A DNA stretch of 64,000 nucleotides from Rhinopithecus roxellana (GCF_007565055.1 NC_044553.1:103329858-103393857), one strand, 5' to 3'; positions 58,101 through 63,043 are shown, numbered from the stretch's first letter. Translations and numbers: made by a program. The notes: generated by a model from the letters alone, not told the origin.

Positions 58101-59466
58101 AATGGTCAATTACCAATACAAAAACTAAAATTGAAATAACTACTTTTTGGCACTATTAATTTTTGTTTTCGTTTTAACCACAGAACAATAAAACCAATTC
58201 TAAGACAAAAGGTCATTTAAACACTGAGTTTAAAAGAAACAAAGAAATCATTTTGAATAGACATTACCAGTTGTCAAAATAAATAATTACTTGGCTTCTC
58301 TCTACTTTTCCTGAAAAGGAGTCAGTATTACTGTAGTCAGCCTACTTAATTTTATTTATTCTTCTTTTCTTTTTTTTTTTGAGACAGAGTCTCGCTCCAT
58401 CCCCCAGGTGGAGTGCAGTGGCGCGATCTCGCTCACTGCAAGCTCTGCCTCCAGAGTTTGTGCCATTCTCCTGCCTCAGCCTCCCGAGTAGCTGGGACTA
58501 TAGGCGCCCGCCACCATGCCCGGCTAATTTTTTTTTTTTGTATTTTTTAGTAGAGACGGGGTATGACCGTGTTAGCCAGGATGGTCTCGATCTCCCGACC
58601 TCCTGATCCACCCGCCTCAGCCTCCCAAAGTGCTGGGATTACAGACGTGAGCCACCACACCAGGCCCAGCCTACTTAATTTTTTAAAAGAACAAAGAGGA
58701 AGTAGACTAATGAAGGTAAAACCAATGTCTTTATGACCTGACGTATTAAGTTTGTTTCAACTACAAATGAAGAAGCCATAACAAAATTAGTTGCTCAATG
58801 ACCAAGGAACTCAAAAATGGGGCAAGAGGTTCCTGTTACTCACAAATATTCTAATTTGCCAGCTGTCACACCAATACCTTTAGAGTATGATACAACTCAG
58901 TGTTTATTTTTGGCAATAATCCTGCAGGACAGAATTTTTTTTTTTTTTTTAAGACAGGGTCTTACTGTGTTGCCCAGGCTGCAGTGCAATGGCACGAGCA
59001 CAGCTCACTGCAGCCTTGACCTGGGTTCAATCGAACCACCTGCCTTAACCTCCCAAGCAGCTGGGACCACAGGCACATACCACCACATCTAGCTAAATTT
59101 CAAGTTTTTTGTGGAGACCAGGTCTTCCTATGTTGCCCAGGCTGGTCTCCAACTCCTGAGTTCAAACCCACAAAAAACCCCTGCCTCCAAACCTTCAGTT
59201 TAACGAGGTCTTTAGTAGACAAACAATAGCTGAGCCTCTTTCAAATTGGTCAGTCCCATAAAATACAAAATACAAAAGGAAAAACAGCTGAGACTGAATC
59301 TAGTTGCTCTTGTGCTAGTATACAAGTGACAAGGTTGAGATTCAGTGACAACAGCCTTCTAAAGTCACTACTTACTGATCTTTGAGATCGGTAAACTGTT
59401 TTTCAAGATTGGACATTTCATCCAAACATTCCATTCTTCTTCTTTCACAGTCTTCATCATCCATTT
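15500..59466 (-). CDS. BRMS1L: BRMS1L gene, exons 2-10 plus 3' UTR (exon 1 outside window)
   Basis: BRMS1-like protein is a nuclear subunit of the Sin3A/HDAC1/2 corepressor complex, related to Sds3/SUDS3 and BRMS1 (family knowledge). Nine exons were read by hand on the minus strand: 59466-59376, 57883-57756, 56008-55929, 25248-25152, 23962-23879, 22899-22835, 22121-22082, 19615-19489 and 17132-17015. They join in frame with no stop. The first part is acidic and charged ([11 protein letters not shown]) and passes into a heptad-like coiled coil (exons 2-5, for example [13 protein letters not shown]). A basic linker (SRKKRKDPF) and the conserved C-terminal Sds3-like part ([31 protein letters not shown]) follow. 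The end is KYSIKHS then TAA. The 830 nt leave exactly 142 nt for exon 1 of a 323-aa protein. Intron 4 is 30.7 kb and intron 6 is AT-AC. The promoter is not in the window. The paralogue BRMS1 is excluded because the residues match the BRMS1L sequence I remember. Confidence 0.96.
15521..15526 (-). terminator. Candidate poly(A) signal AATAAA for BRMS1L
   Basis: TTTATT on the plus strand reads AATAAA on the gene strand. I see no canonical AATAAA between it and the stop codon. A GTGTTTGAGTGTG stretch follows, a plausible GU-rich downstream element. Confidence 0.55.
15618..15625 (-). promoter_or_regulatory. Pumilio response element, 3' UTR site 3
   Basis: TGTACATA on the gene strand fits TGTANATA. 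It is outside the TA tract and about 100 nt before the candidate poly(A) signal, where such sites are often active. Confidence 0.4.
15799..15975 (+). repeat. Local direct repeat, copy B (in BRMS1L 3' UTR)
   Basis: The second copy of the repeat at 14,117. The aligned parts look more than 80% identical by eye. It lies within the predicted BRMS1L 3' UTR, while copy A is downstream of it. Confidence 0.8.
16504..16511 (-). promoter_or_regulatory. Pumilio response element, 3' UTR site 1
   Basis: The gene strand reads TGTATATA, an exact PUM1/2 consensus, at the edge of a TA-rich tract in the predicted 3' UTR. Confidence 0.45.
16520..16527 (-). promoter_or_regulatory. Pumilio response element, 3' UTR site 2
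   Basis: A second TGTATATA on the gene strand, 8 nt from site 1. It lies inside low-complexity TA repeat, so chance occurrence is possible. Confidence 0.4.
17015..17132 (-). CDS. BRMS1L: BRMS1L exon 10, coding part
   Basis: The acceptor CTTTTTAG precedes TGCTGTAATTAC. It encodes [18 protein letters not shown] and then [21 protein letters not shown], ending with TAA at 17,017-17,015. Confidence 0.96.
17650..17949 (-). mobile_element. Alu
   Basis: Minus-strand Alu in intron 9, with target duplication ATTATTTATTTTTTA on both sides. It has the same orientation as the gene. Confidence 0.94.
17982..18260 (-). mobile_element. Alu (old, AluJ-like)
   Basis: Heavily diverged Alu with internal deletions, directly after the previous one. 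Confidence 0.88.
18718..19013 (-). mobile_element. Alu (AluJ-like)
   Basis: Diverged minus-strand Alu about 480 bp from exon 9, with a TTG-repeat tail. Confidence 0.9.
19489..19615 (-). CDS. BRMS1L: BRMS1L exon 9 (127 nt)
   Basis: The acceptor CCTTTAG precedes CACCTGTGAAAC and the donor is ACAAG then GTAAAA. It encodes [34 protein letters not shown] and KKDECPT, part of the conserved C-terminal region. Confidence 0.96.
20400..20525 (+). repeat. Ancient SINE/LINE (L2-like 3' segment)
   Basis: CATTTAACAAATGTTGTCTG and GTGGAGCTTACAATCCAG resemble the widespread L2-type 3' motif. Assigned by eye only. Confidence 0.5.
20548..20847 (+). mobile_element. Alu (AluY-like)
   Basis: Low-divergence Alu with a perfect target duplication AAAAAGTACAAATTGA on both sides. 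It lies in BRMS1L intron 8, opposite in orientation to the intron 9 Alus. Confidence 0.96.
21098..21396 (-). mobile_element. Alu (old)
   Basis: Minus-strand Alu with a T-run and TTCTTAGAGATGGAATCTTG start, ending CACCATGCCCAGCC. Confidence 0.92.
22082..22121 (-). CDS. BRMS1L: BRMS1L exon 8 (40 nt)
   Basis: A very short exon. The acceptor CATTAAG precedes GCAATGGCTAC and the donor is CGGAAC then GTAAGT. It encodes [13 protein letters not shown] and the first base of a Pro codon. VKTE fits the sumoylation consensus; a second such site, VKLE, follows in exon 9. Confidence 0.94.
22835..22899 (-). CDS. BRMS1L: BRMS1L exon 7 (65 nt), starts after an AC acceptor
   Basis: The intron ends ...GACTATTCAAC and the exon starts GTCCCTATATAG. 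Joined to the final G of exon 6 this gives [17 protein letters not shown] and then TTIRK. The donor is AGGAAG then GTATGA. Confidence 0.94.
22900..22915 (-). promoter_or_regulatory. U12-type branch site and AC 3' splice site of intron 6
   Basis: The gene strand reads ACCTTGACTATTCAAC immediately before exon 7. ACCTTGAC fits the U12 branch consensus TCCTTRAC, with the branch A about 10 nt from the splice site. There is no polypyrimidine tract, as expected for U12 introns. The intron ends AC. Confidence 0.88.
23284..23570 (+). mobile_element. Alu in U12 intron-flanking intron 6 to exon 6 region
   Basis: Alu inside the AT-AC intron 6, with target duplication AAAAGTACA(T/C)GAG on both sides. It is in antisense orientation to BRMS1L. 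Confidence 0.94.
23867..23878 (-). promoter_or_regulatory. U12-type AT-AC 5' splice site of BRMS1L intron 6
   Basis: The gene strand reads ATATCCTTTTCC directly after ...GTTTCAG. This matches the minor-spliceosome donor consensus (A/G)TATCCTT. The reading frame needs this exact boundary. Confidence 0.9.
23879..23962 (-). CDS. BRMS1L: BRMS1L exon 6 (84 nt), ends at an AT-AC donor
   Basis: The acceptor TGCCAG precedes AGCTGTGGAATG. It encodes [17 protein letters not shown] followed by [11 protein letters not shown], a basic, probably nuclear-localising linker. The exon ends GTTTCAG and is followed by ATATCCTTTTCC, a U12-type donor. No GT donor near here keeps the frame. Confidence 0.94.
24235..24420 (+). 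repeat. MIR
   Basis: TCACCTAATCCTCAAAGC, CTTTTACAGACAAGGAGATTG and the GGTCACCAGACTAGTAGGTG core are typical of MIR. In intron 5. Confidence 0.75.
24722..24878 (-). mobile_element. Alu monomer
   Basis: One Alu arm only, GGAGACAAGGTCGCCCAG to ACCACATCCAGCC, in intron 5 close to exon 5. Confidence 0.85.
25152..25248 (-). CDS. BRMS1L: BRMS1L exon 5 (97 nt)
   Basis: The acceptor CTCCCCAG precedes AGCGAAAAGC and the donor is CCTCAG then GTAAGA. It encodes [18 protein letters not shown] and [13 protein letters not shown], the end of the coiled coil. A short open frame also reads on through the donor into the intron, but that extension is not coding. Confidence 0.96.
25249..26860. other. Intron 4, gene-distal end, no recognised feature
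   Basis: AT-rich to about 25,950, then mixed sequence. I see no exon-like ORF, RNA gene or dateable repeat. Confidence 0.45.
26878..28540 (-). mobile_element. L1PA 3' end, 5'-truncated
   Basis: The minus strand carries the C-terminal L1 ORF2 and 3' UTR. An open frame of 305 codons (28,192-27,275) includes [58 protein letters not shown] and [14 protein letters not shown]. It lacks endonuclease and RT and ends in a different frame, so it is not functional. The tail has decayed to (TA)n at 26,865-26,880. It lies in the same orientation as BRMS1L. Confidence 0.95.
28572..28868 (-). mobile_element. Alu (AluY/S-like)
   Basis: Target duplication AGTTATTTTGGTTTT at 28,557 and 28,869. It faces the next Alu across 33 bp. 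Confidence 0.94.
28902..29205 (+). mobile_element. Alu (AluY-like)
   Basis: Young-looking Alu with a pure 20-nt A-tail, inverted relative to the previous Alu. Confidence 0.95.
29206..29692. other. Intronic DNA, nothing recognised
   Basis: Unique-looking sequence. The 95-codon frame at 29,373-29,660 has no domain and is interrupted by a T-run. Confidence 0.4.
29693..29987 (+). mobile_element. Alu
   Basis: Complete Alu between A-rich repeats of AAAAA(A/T)GAGTTTA. Confidence 0.93.
30181..30466 (+). mobile_element. Alu (AluJ-like)
   Basis: Diverged two-arm Alu; starts CCAGGCACGATGGCACAC. Confidence 0.9.
30480..30785 (+). repeat. Ancient LINE ORF1-like fragment (HAL1/L1M)
   Basis: One frame reads [13 protein letters not shown] and [10 protein letters not shown], then EDVFRQE after a stop. 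This resembles the ORF1 C-terminal region of old L1/HAL1. Confidence 0.55.
30786..31612 (+). mobile_element. MLT1-type MaLR LTR, interrupted by an Alu
   Basis: TGTCTTGCTATCTTGGATCA, TTGGAAGCGGATCCACCAGC, CTCCCAAATTCCTGG and the end TTTATTGTTAAGCCACTAAG match MLT1-type LTR text. The last 40 bp form the outer end of the palindrome arm. Confidence 0.72.
30877..31178 (+). mobile_element. Alu inside MLT1-type LTR
   Basis: Complete Alu whose tail has become C-rich (CCCCCCTCCCCCC) before AAAAAA. Confidence 0.92.
31573..32071. repeat. Near-perfect palindrome (217-nt and 216-nt arms, 66-nt loop)
   Basis: 31,573-31,789 is the inverted complement of 31,856-32,071. By hand alignment there are about eight mismatches and one 1-nt gap, roughly 96% identity. 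The loop is 31,790-31,855. Matching landmarks: GTCTCAAAAAACTAACTT against AAGTTAGTTTTTTGAGAC, and GATGCTAGCAGAGGAGAGG against CCTCTCCTCTGCTAGCATC. The left outer end is the MLT1-type LTR end, so the inverted copy arose after that LTR. Open frames on both strands start with the same residues because of the symmetry; they are not genes. Confidence 0.95.
32072..32427 (+). pseudogene. Poly(A)-tailed retrocopy of an unidentified mRNA 3' end
   Basis: Ends AATCAATAAAACTG, then about 14 nt, then a run of about 24 A: a poly(A) signal and tail typical of a processed transcript. The first frame reads [20 protein letters not shown] and stops at TAG (32,164), which could be a protein C-terminus. The parent gene is not recognised. 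The 5' end coincides with the palindrome boundary. No clear target duplication was found. Confidence 0.6.
32551..32830 (+). mobile_element. Alu, 5'-truncated
   Basis: Starts at TGGCTCACACC, lacking the first ~12 nt, yet is flanked by target duplication TACACAAGA. So it was truncated at insertion. Confidence 0.92.
33005..33130 (+). mobile_element. Alu left monomer
   Basis: GGCCAGGCGCAGTGGCTC to CCATCTCTATAAAAA; only one arm is present. Confidence 0.87.
33311..33386 (+). repeat. (TA)n(TG)n microsatellite
   Basis: Alternating pyrimidine-purine tract of about 75 bp abutting the T-tail of the next Alu. It has Z-DNA potential. Confidence 0.92.
33387..33680 (-). mobile_element. Alu
   Basis: Minus-strand Alu next to the TG microsatellite, ending CACCGCACGCGGCC. 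Confidence 0.93.
33801..34108 (+). mobile_element. Alu
   Basis: GGCCAGGCATGGTAGCTCAC to CTCAAAAACAAAACCC; inverted relative to the Alu 120 bp before. Confidence 0.93.
34770..34940 (+). repeat. MIR
   Basis: TCCTGGTTCTGCTGCTCAC, TGTGACCCTAAGCAAATTAC and GTTGTTGAAAGGATTAAAATG match the MIR consensus. A weaker MIR-like end lies at about 34,360-34,440. Confidence 0.82.
35299..35437 (+). mobile_element. Alu left monomer
   Basis: Diverged left arm ending in an 18-nt A-run. Confidence 0.8.
35860..36680 (+). repeat. Ancient LINE ORF1-like region (HAL1/L1M)
   Basis: Degenerate frames such as [23 protein letters not shown] and [18 protein letters not shown] follow the order of old L1/HAL1 ORF1 C-termini. 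Many stops. Confidence 0.55.
36964..37254 (+). mobile_element. Alu (AluJ-like)
   Basis: GGTTGGGCACAGTGGCTC to GACCGTCTCAAAAAA. Confidence 0.9.
37255..37288 (+). repeat. (ATC)n microsatellite in Alu tail
   Basis: About ten ATC units with one TTC interruption, replacing the Alu A-tail. Confidence 0.92.
37739..37785 (+). repeat. Three-copy tandem repeat of AACAATTAGGAATAAA
   Basis: A 15-16-bp unit occurs three times where other L1 copies have one. Local expansion inside the L1M ORF2. Confidence 0.85.
37966..38131 (+). mobile_element. Alu right-arm-like monomer
   Basis: Diverged single arm. Flanks TCAGTGG and CCAGTGGG suggest a short target duplication. Confidence 0.8.
38463..38690 (-). repeat. 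Antisense L1 3' ORF2 fragment inside L1M
   Basis: GCTACAATGAACAAGGGAGT, TGTAAGTGGGGTTGCTAGC and AATTGACATTCCCACCAACA are antisense L1 ORF2 C-terminal text, opposite to the surrounding L1M. Confidence 0.75.
38691..39506. repeat. Rest of the 1-kb insert in L1M; partly ancient LINE 3' UTR-like
   Basis: 38,691-39,170 is not recognised. 39,170-39,490 shares the layout (AATCACGAGGAAGC, AACAATGTCAAGACC, ATCGATGTTAAAA) of the ancient repeat at 43,740. Confidence 0.4.
39828..40124 (+). mobile_element. Alu in L1M
   Basis: Perfect 14-bp target duplication AAAGGCAACCTACT on both sides, which falls within L1M sequence. Confidence 0.95.
40213..40515 (+). mobile_element. Alu in L1M
   Basis: GGCTGGGCACAGTGGCTC to GTGTCAACATAAAAAAAG, with an internal right-arm deletion. 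Confidence 0.92.
40719..41027 (+). mobile_element. Alu (AluJ-like) in L1M
   Basis: GGCTGGGTGCAGTGGTTC to CTCAAAAACAAACAAAAAG; repeat AAAAAGACA on both sides. Confidence 0.9.
41152..41306 (+). mobile_element. Alu left monomer in L1M
   Basis: GGCCAGGGTACAGTGTCTC to TGTCTCTATAAAAAA. Confidence 0.85.
41808..41943 (+). mobile_element. Alu right-arm-like monomer in L1M
   Basis: AGCCAGATGCAGTGGTGCAC to CCTATCTCTAAAAAT, followed by (AAT)n. Confidence 0.82.
42150..42756 (+). mobile_element. Second L1M 3' end, directly after the first
   Basis: CCAGCAATCCCACTTCTGGG, TTTATAACAGCAAAGACGTGG and CAGAATGGTGGTTTCCAGG repeat the same ORF2 end and 3' UTR a few bp after the first L1M 3' end. Two distinct insertions in the same orientation. 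Confidence 0.8.
42757..42985 (+). mobile_element. Alu fragment, 5'-truncated
   Basis: Starts CAGCCTGGGCAACAAAGTG in the left arm; ends in a purine-rich AAAGAAAGAAGAAGAAA tail. Confidence 0.85.
43013..43516 (+). mobile_element. Alu with a ~200-bp microsatellite in its central linker
   Basis: The left arm (43,013-43,126) and right arm (43,341-43,490) are normal. Between them the A-rich linker has expanded to a TA/CA tract. Confidence 0.92.
43139..43339 (+). repeat. (TA)n(CA)n compound microsatellite
   Basis: Alternating blocks of TATATATA and CACACA repeat for about 200 bp. Six-frame translation gives long Tyr/Ile/Cys/His strings that are not genes. Confidence 0.97.
43740..44565 (+). repeat. 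Ancient LINE 3' UTR-like repeat split by an Alu
   Basis: GAACATTCTACAAAATAACT, AAATATAAAGATCATGAAAG, then after the Alu TGATTTTGATGACTATACTT and AACTCACTCTCAAATAGTTC. Probably old L1M 3' UTR; the family is uncertain. Confidence 0.6.
44069..44371 (-). mobile_element. Alu (AluJ-like)
   Basis: Minus-strand Alu starting with a long T-run and ending CACTGCACCCAATCC. Confidence 0.9.
44566..44722 (+). mobile_element. Alu right-arm-like monomer
   Basis: AGCCAGGTGCAGTGGCAC to CCATCTCTAAAAAATG, with a short GTGTGTATGTG tail. Confidence 0.82.
44880..45690 (+). repeat. L1M ORF2 RT-domain fragment with an Alu insertion
   Basis: AATTCAATAGATGCAGACAA (a [12 protein letters not shown] motif), TTGTATTGGAGGTCCTATC and ATGACATTATTACATGGAAA correspond to the L1 RT core. 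Resumes after the Alu at 45,596 (GGATGTGATATCAATATACA). Confidence 0.8.
45388..45595 (+). mobile_element. Alu fragment, 5'-truncated
   Basis: CCCTGGGCAATATGTGAGATC to TGTCTCTAAAAAAAAAA; starts in the left arm. Confidence 0.85.
45690..45800 (-). mobile_element. Alu monomer fragment
   Basis: AGTGATGTGGTCTTGCTATG to GCGCGCACCACCACAC, broken by the L1PA target site. Confidence 0.8.
47165..48197 (+). pseudogene. L1PA ORF1 (RNA-binding protein), frameshifted
   Basis: Begins [21 protein letters not shown]-terminal frame open from 47,663 has [26 protein letters not shown]-like and [19 protein letters not shown], the RRM/CTD of L1 ORF1p. In the intact family it is about 340 aa and coats L1 RNA as a trimer. 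Frameshifts split it, so no full protein is possible. The TAA at 48,195 is the family stop. Confidence 0.9.
48881..49165 (+). mobile_element. Alu 1 of a tandem pair in L1PA ORF2
   Basis: GCCAGGCACGGTGGCTTAC to CTCAAACAAACAAAAAA. The left target sequence is AAAATCGACCACATAG. Confidence 0.95.
49173..49512 (+). mobile_element. Alu 2 of a tandem pair in L1PA ORF2
   Basis: Starts GGCCAGGGGCAGTGGCTC inside the tail of Alu 1. AAAATTGACCACAGAA follows its tail and matches the target left of Alu 1, so one duplication brackets both. Confidence 0.95.
52965..53280 (+). mobile_element. Alu
   Basis: GGGGCCAGGCATGGTGGC to TTGTCTCAAAAAA, with an expanded central A-run and a GAAGAAGAAG tail. Confidence 0.92.
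53578..54082 (-). mobile_element. Alu carrying an internal L1 segment
   Basis: Alu sequence at 53,578-53,808 and 54,017-54,082. Target duplication TAGAACCA(T/C)ACT surrounds the whole unit, so the Alu came first and was later interrupted. Confidence 0.95.
53809..54016 (+). mobile_element. 208-bp L1 ORF2 internal segment inside the Alu
   Basis: Contains CAAATCATGAGTGAACTCCC, AAAATACCTAGGAATACAAC, GGGATGTGAAGGACCTCTTC and ACATTCCATGCTCATGG, an internal ORF2 stretch also present at 51,135-51,335. It has no L1 3' end, no poly(A) and no target duplication. It replaces CTC in the Alu. Confidence 0.95.
54210..54512 (+). mobile_element. Alu, 5'-truncated
   Basis: Starts TTGGCTCACACCTG without the first bases; ends CTCAAAACAAAAGAAAAC. 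Confidence 0.9.
54966..55286 (-). mobile_element. Alu
   Basis: Minus-strand Alu with target duplication GGGCACTATG at 54,956 and 55,287. Confidence 0.94.
55320..55459. mobile_element. MER85-like piggyBac MITE, 140 bp
   Basis: TTAACCCATTTATGCCTAG at one end and CAGCATAAATGGGTTAA at the other form terminal inverted repeats bounded by TTAA, the piggyBac target. Length and ends match MER85 as I remember it. Confidence 0.9.
55929..56008 (-). CDS. BRMS1L: BRMS1L exon 4 (80 nt)
   Basis: The acceptor TTGCAG precedes GAATCTATAG and the donor is TGTGAG then GTACTG. It encodes [18 protein letters not shown] and IQASRQHCE. It is the last exon before the 30.7-kb intron 4. Confidence 0.95.
56009..57755. 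other. BRMS1L intron 3, no recognised repeat
   Basis: AT-rich intron without Alus. The 85-codon frame at 56,610-56,867 has no domain and is antisense to the gene. Confidence 0.5.
57756..57883 (-). CDS. BRMS1L: BRMS1L exon 3 (128 nt)
   Basis: The acceptor GTTAAG precedes ACTTTATAAAG and the donor is GTAGCAG then GTAGGA. It encodes [32 protein letters not shown] and [10 protein letters not shown], which continue the coiled coil. Confidence 0.95.
58354..58667 (-). mobile_element. Alu (AluY-like)
   Basis: Perfect target duplication AGCCTACTTAATTTT at 58,339 and 58,668. In intron 2. Confidence 0.96.
58937..59168 (-). mobile_element. Alu (AluJ-like), truncated
   Basis: Minus-strand Alu ending after CTCCTGAGTTCAAACCC without its 5' terminus; about 210 bp from exon 2. 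Confidence 0.88.
59376..59466 (-). CDS. BRMS1L: BRMS1L exon 2 (91 nt)
   Basis: Reading on the minus strand, the acceptor is TTAACAG before AAATGGATGATG and the donor is GATCA then GTAAGT. It encodes [18 protein letters not shown] and then [12 protein letters not shown], the acidic-to-coiled-coil transition. It starts in phase 1, so one base comes from exon 1. Skipping it (91 nt) would shift the frame. It is flanked by inverted Alus. Confidence 0.95.
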
Positions 59467-59634
59467 CTGTTAATAAAAACGCAAATATAAAAGATAAACT
59501 TAATTTTCAAATTTATCTGAACATCTCAAATATATCTGAACGTAATTCAAATAGGAAGAAAAACTGTAATATGAAGGCAAGACCTAAATTAAGCCTTAAA
59601 AGAAAATAAACATTTATCAAAAATAATAACTTCT

Positions 59635-59932
59635 GCTGGGCATGGTGGCTCATGCCTCTAATTCCAGCAGTGTGGAAAGCCAAGGCAGGAGGACAGACTG
59701 AGCCCAGGAGTTCGAGATCAGCCTGGACAATATAGGAAGATCCCATCTCTACAAAAAAAAAAAAAAGATATTAGCTGGGCACACTACCATGAGCCTGTAG
59801 TCTCACCTACTGGGAGGCTGAGGCAAGAGGATCACCTGAGCCCAGGAGTTGGAGGCTGCAGTAAGCCATGATTGTGACATTGTACTCCACCTTGGGTGAC
59901 AGACTGACCTAGTCTGAAGAAAAAAAAAAAAA
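59635..59932 (+). mobile_element. Alu (old)
   Basis: CTGGGCATGGTGGCTCATGC to AGTCTGAAGAAAAAAAAA, in intron 1; inverted relative to the Alus across exon 2. Confidence 0.9.
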
Positions 59933-60212
59933 TCCACTATAGATTTAATCTAAAATACAGATAAGTATATAAAACTATACTGGTCTCTAGACCCTCTTAT
60001 TTTTATTCATTTTTAAATCACTTTAAAGGACTGACTATAAGCTATGACTATAAAGTAATTAGCCCACTTTTGGTTTGTTTTCCACCACCTCACCAGAATG
60101 TAGCACCAAAATGATTGTGTCCTTTAAAGGCTAACATTGCTCAAAAACACTTTTGGATTCTTCTTTCCAACTGCTCACATGGCTGATTTGCCAGTCATAT
60201 AAAAAAAGAAAA

Positions 60213-60494
60213 GTGGCCAGGCGTGGTGGCTCATCCCTGTAATCCCAGCACTTTGGGAGGCTGAGGCCGGAGGATTGCTTGAGCTCAAGAGTTCAAGACC
60301 AGCCTGGGCAAGATGGTAAAACCCCATGTCTACTAAAAATACAAAACTTTGCCAGACATAGTGGTGGATGCCTGTAGTCCCAACTACCAGAGAGACTGAG
60401 GTGGGAGGATCGTTTGAACTTGAGAGGCAGAGGTTGCAGTGAGCCAAGACTGCACAAGCCTGGGCAACAGAGACCCTGTCTCAAAAAAAAAAGA
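60213..60494 (+). mobile_element. Alu
   Basis: GGCCAGGCGTGGTGGCTC to CTGTCTCAAAAAAAAAA; repeat AAAGAAAAGTG on both sides. Confidence 0.92.
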
Positions 60495-60507
60495 AAAGTG
60501 AAAGAAA

Positions 60508-60824
60508 GGCCAGGCACAGTGGCCCATGCTTGTAATCCCAGCACTTTGGGAGGCCAAGGCAGGTGGATCACCTGAGGCCAGGAGTTCGAGACCAGCCTGA
60601 CCAACATGGAGAAACCCCGTCTCTACTAAAAATACAAAATTAGCTGGGCGTGGTGGCACACGCCTGTAATCCCTGCTACTTGGGAGGCTGAGGCAGGAAA
60701 ATCGCTTGAACCCAGGAGGTGGAGGTTGCGGTGAGCCGAGATCGTGCCACTGCACTCCAGCCTGGGCAACAAGAGCGAAACTTCATCTCAAAAAAATAAA
60801 AAAAGAAAGAAAAAGAAAAAAGGA
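60508..60824 (+). mobile_element. Alu
   Basis: GGCCAGGCACAGTGGCCC to CATCTCAAAAAAATAAAA; follows the previous Alu within 15 bp. Confidence 0.94.
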
Positions 60825-61616
60825 AACTAATCTTATTTTGTTTACCACAGGCTCTCCTGGTCTGCCATTCCTATGTTCCCATTGTTTTGTCTCTCCATGT
60901 TACCATCAGTCAGTGAGAAAGAGGCAAATGAGGATGAAAATACAAACTTTTTAAGGAAAGCAACTGTTAATTACCAGGTCTGTCCTATAGTCCACATTTT
61001 CTATGTTCACATCACATATATTCATTCATCAAAATAACTGAAGCACAAAATGATCTGCATCTTGATCTTCATCAAATAAAATCAAACTATGAGAAAGAGT
61101 TAAATCACGTTCAATTATTTTTATATAACAAGGAAGGCTATGACTTTTTTTCTAATTTTCTAAAACAGATTAAAAATATTTCTGGCTCTTGATTGCTTAC
61201 TTCTTGGCTGCTTAAAACTTGGTCCCTCAAGATGACTCATTATCCAAGTTCTTTGGACAGTACAGGCTTTTCTGTAGCCTTAGAATTTGCTCAGTACCAA
61301 CATTTGAGAAGAAAACACTGTGAAAGTTTAACATGAAAGACATATGGTAGAACAGAGATGCTTTAACAGAAGCAAGTGCAAAATGTATTTAAACAATTTC
61401 TTTGCACTTAAACTTTTGACTTGCAGTTCAAATTATTACCACATTCTTCAAAAATTAAGTTGTCCATTATTTTCTGGGATGGAATTTTTAAAAGTTAAAA
61501 ATCACAACAGTCAACATAAAAATTATAGGGGGAAAATTTTAACAAATGGAATTTTATGAGATCCTAGCTCCTATCATAAATGCAAGAACATTTGAAGATA
61601 AAATACTTTAGATCTA
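60825..61616. other. BRMS1L intron 1, nothing recognised
   Basis: AT-rich unique-looking sequence with short unrelated frames. Confidence 0.45.
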
Positions 61617-61636
61617 AGAAATATATTCACAAACAG

Positions 61637-61943
61637 TCCAGGTGTGGTGGCTTATGCCTGTAATCCCAGCACTTTGGGAGGCAGAGGCGTGTGGATCACT
61701 TGAAGTCAGGAGTTCAAGACCTGCCTGGCCAATGTGGCAAAACCCCATCTCTACTAAAAATACAAAAATCAGCCGGGTGTGATGGCGGATGCCTGTAATC
61801 CCAGCTATTCAGGAGGCTGAGGCTGGAGAATCACTTTAACCCAGAGGCAGAGGTTGCAGCGAGCTGAGATCATGCCACTGCACTCCAGCCTGGGTGACAG
61901 AGTGAGACTCTGTCTCAAAAAAAAAGAAAAAAAAAAGAAAAAG
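61637..61943 (+). mobile_element. Alu
   Basis: Target duplication AAGAAATATATTC(A/C)CA on both sides. Confidence 0.94.
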
Positions 61944-62139
61944 AAATATATTCCCACACAGTCTAGATGTTCTCCTTTCTCTATATTCCCCACTTTTGAA
62001 ATCTCACCTACTTTCAAGGCAAGGCAGATGACTTACAAATTATTCTCCCCTTCCATATCAGGCAGGTTCCAATGTCACACTTGCATTTGTCAGTTGGGCA
62101 TTCTTAAACATACTGCCATCACTCCAAAAGCAACATGTC

Positions 62140-62415
62140 GGCCAGGCACGGTGGTTCACACCTGTAATCCTAACACTTTGGGAGGCCGAGGCGGGCGGAT
62201 CACCTGAGGTCAGGAGTTCGAGACCATCCTGGCCAAGATGGTGAAACACAAAAATTATCTGAGCATGGTGCTGCATACCTGTAATCCTAGCTACTCTGGA
62301 GGCTGAGGCAGGAGAATCGCTTGAACCCCGGAGGTGGAGGTTGCAGTGAGCTGAGATCACGCCACTGCACTTCAGCCTGGGCGACAGAGTGAGACTCTCT
62401 CAAAAAAAAAAAAAA
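62140..62415 (+). mobile_element. Alu 1 of a head-to-tail trio
   Basis: GGCCAGGCACGGTGGTTC. The left arm lacks the CCCCGTCTCTACTAAAAATA segment. Target AAAAGCAACATGTC precedes it. Confidence 0.94.
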
Positions 62416-62432
62416 AGCAACATAACATGTCT

Positions 62433-62744
62433 GGCCGGGCACGTTGGCTCATGTCTGTAATCCCAGCACTTTGGGAGGCCAAGGCAGGTGGATCACCTGA
62501 GCAGGAGTTCAAGACCAGCCTGACCAATACGGTGAAACCCTGTCTCTACTAAAAACACAAAAAATTAGCTGGGCGTTGGCGGTGGGCACCTATAATCCCA
62601 GCTACTGAGGAGGCTGAGGCAGGAGAATTGCTTGAATCCCGGAGGCAGAGGTTGCTGTGAGCCGAGATGGCGCCATTGCACTCCAGCCTGGGTGCCCAGA
62701 GCAAAACTCCTTCTCAAAAAAAAAAAAAGAAAAAGAAAAAAAAA
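62433..62744 (+). mobile_element. Alu 2 of the trio
   Basis: GGCCGGGCACGTTGGCTC, preceded by AAAAGCAACATAACATGTCT. Confidence 0.94.
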
Positions 62745-63043
62745 GGCCAGGTGCGGTAGCTCACGCCTGTAATCCCAGCACATTAGGAGATCGAGGCGGG
62801 TGGATCATGAGGTCAAGAGTTCGAGACCAGCCAGGCCAATATGGAGAAACCCTGTCTCTACTAAAAATACAAAAAGTTAGCTTGGTGTGGTAGTATGTGC
62901 CTGTAATCACAGCTATTCGGGAGGCTGAGGCAGGAGAATTGCTTGAACCTGGAAGGTGGAGGTTGCAGTGAGCCAAGATCATGCCATTGCACTCCAGGCT
63001 GGGCAACAGAGCGAGACTCCGTCTCAAAGAGAAAAAAAAAAAA
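62745..63043 (+). mobile_element. Alu 3 of the trio
   Basis: GGCCAGGTGCGGTAGCTC directly follows the tail of Alu 2. AAAAGCAACATGTCTG follows its own tail. Confidence 0.94.
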
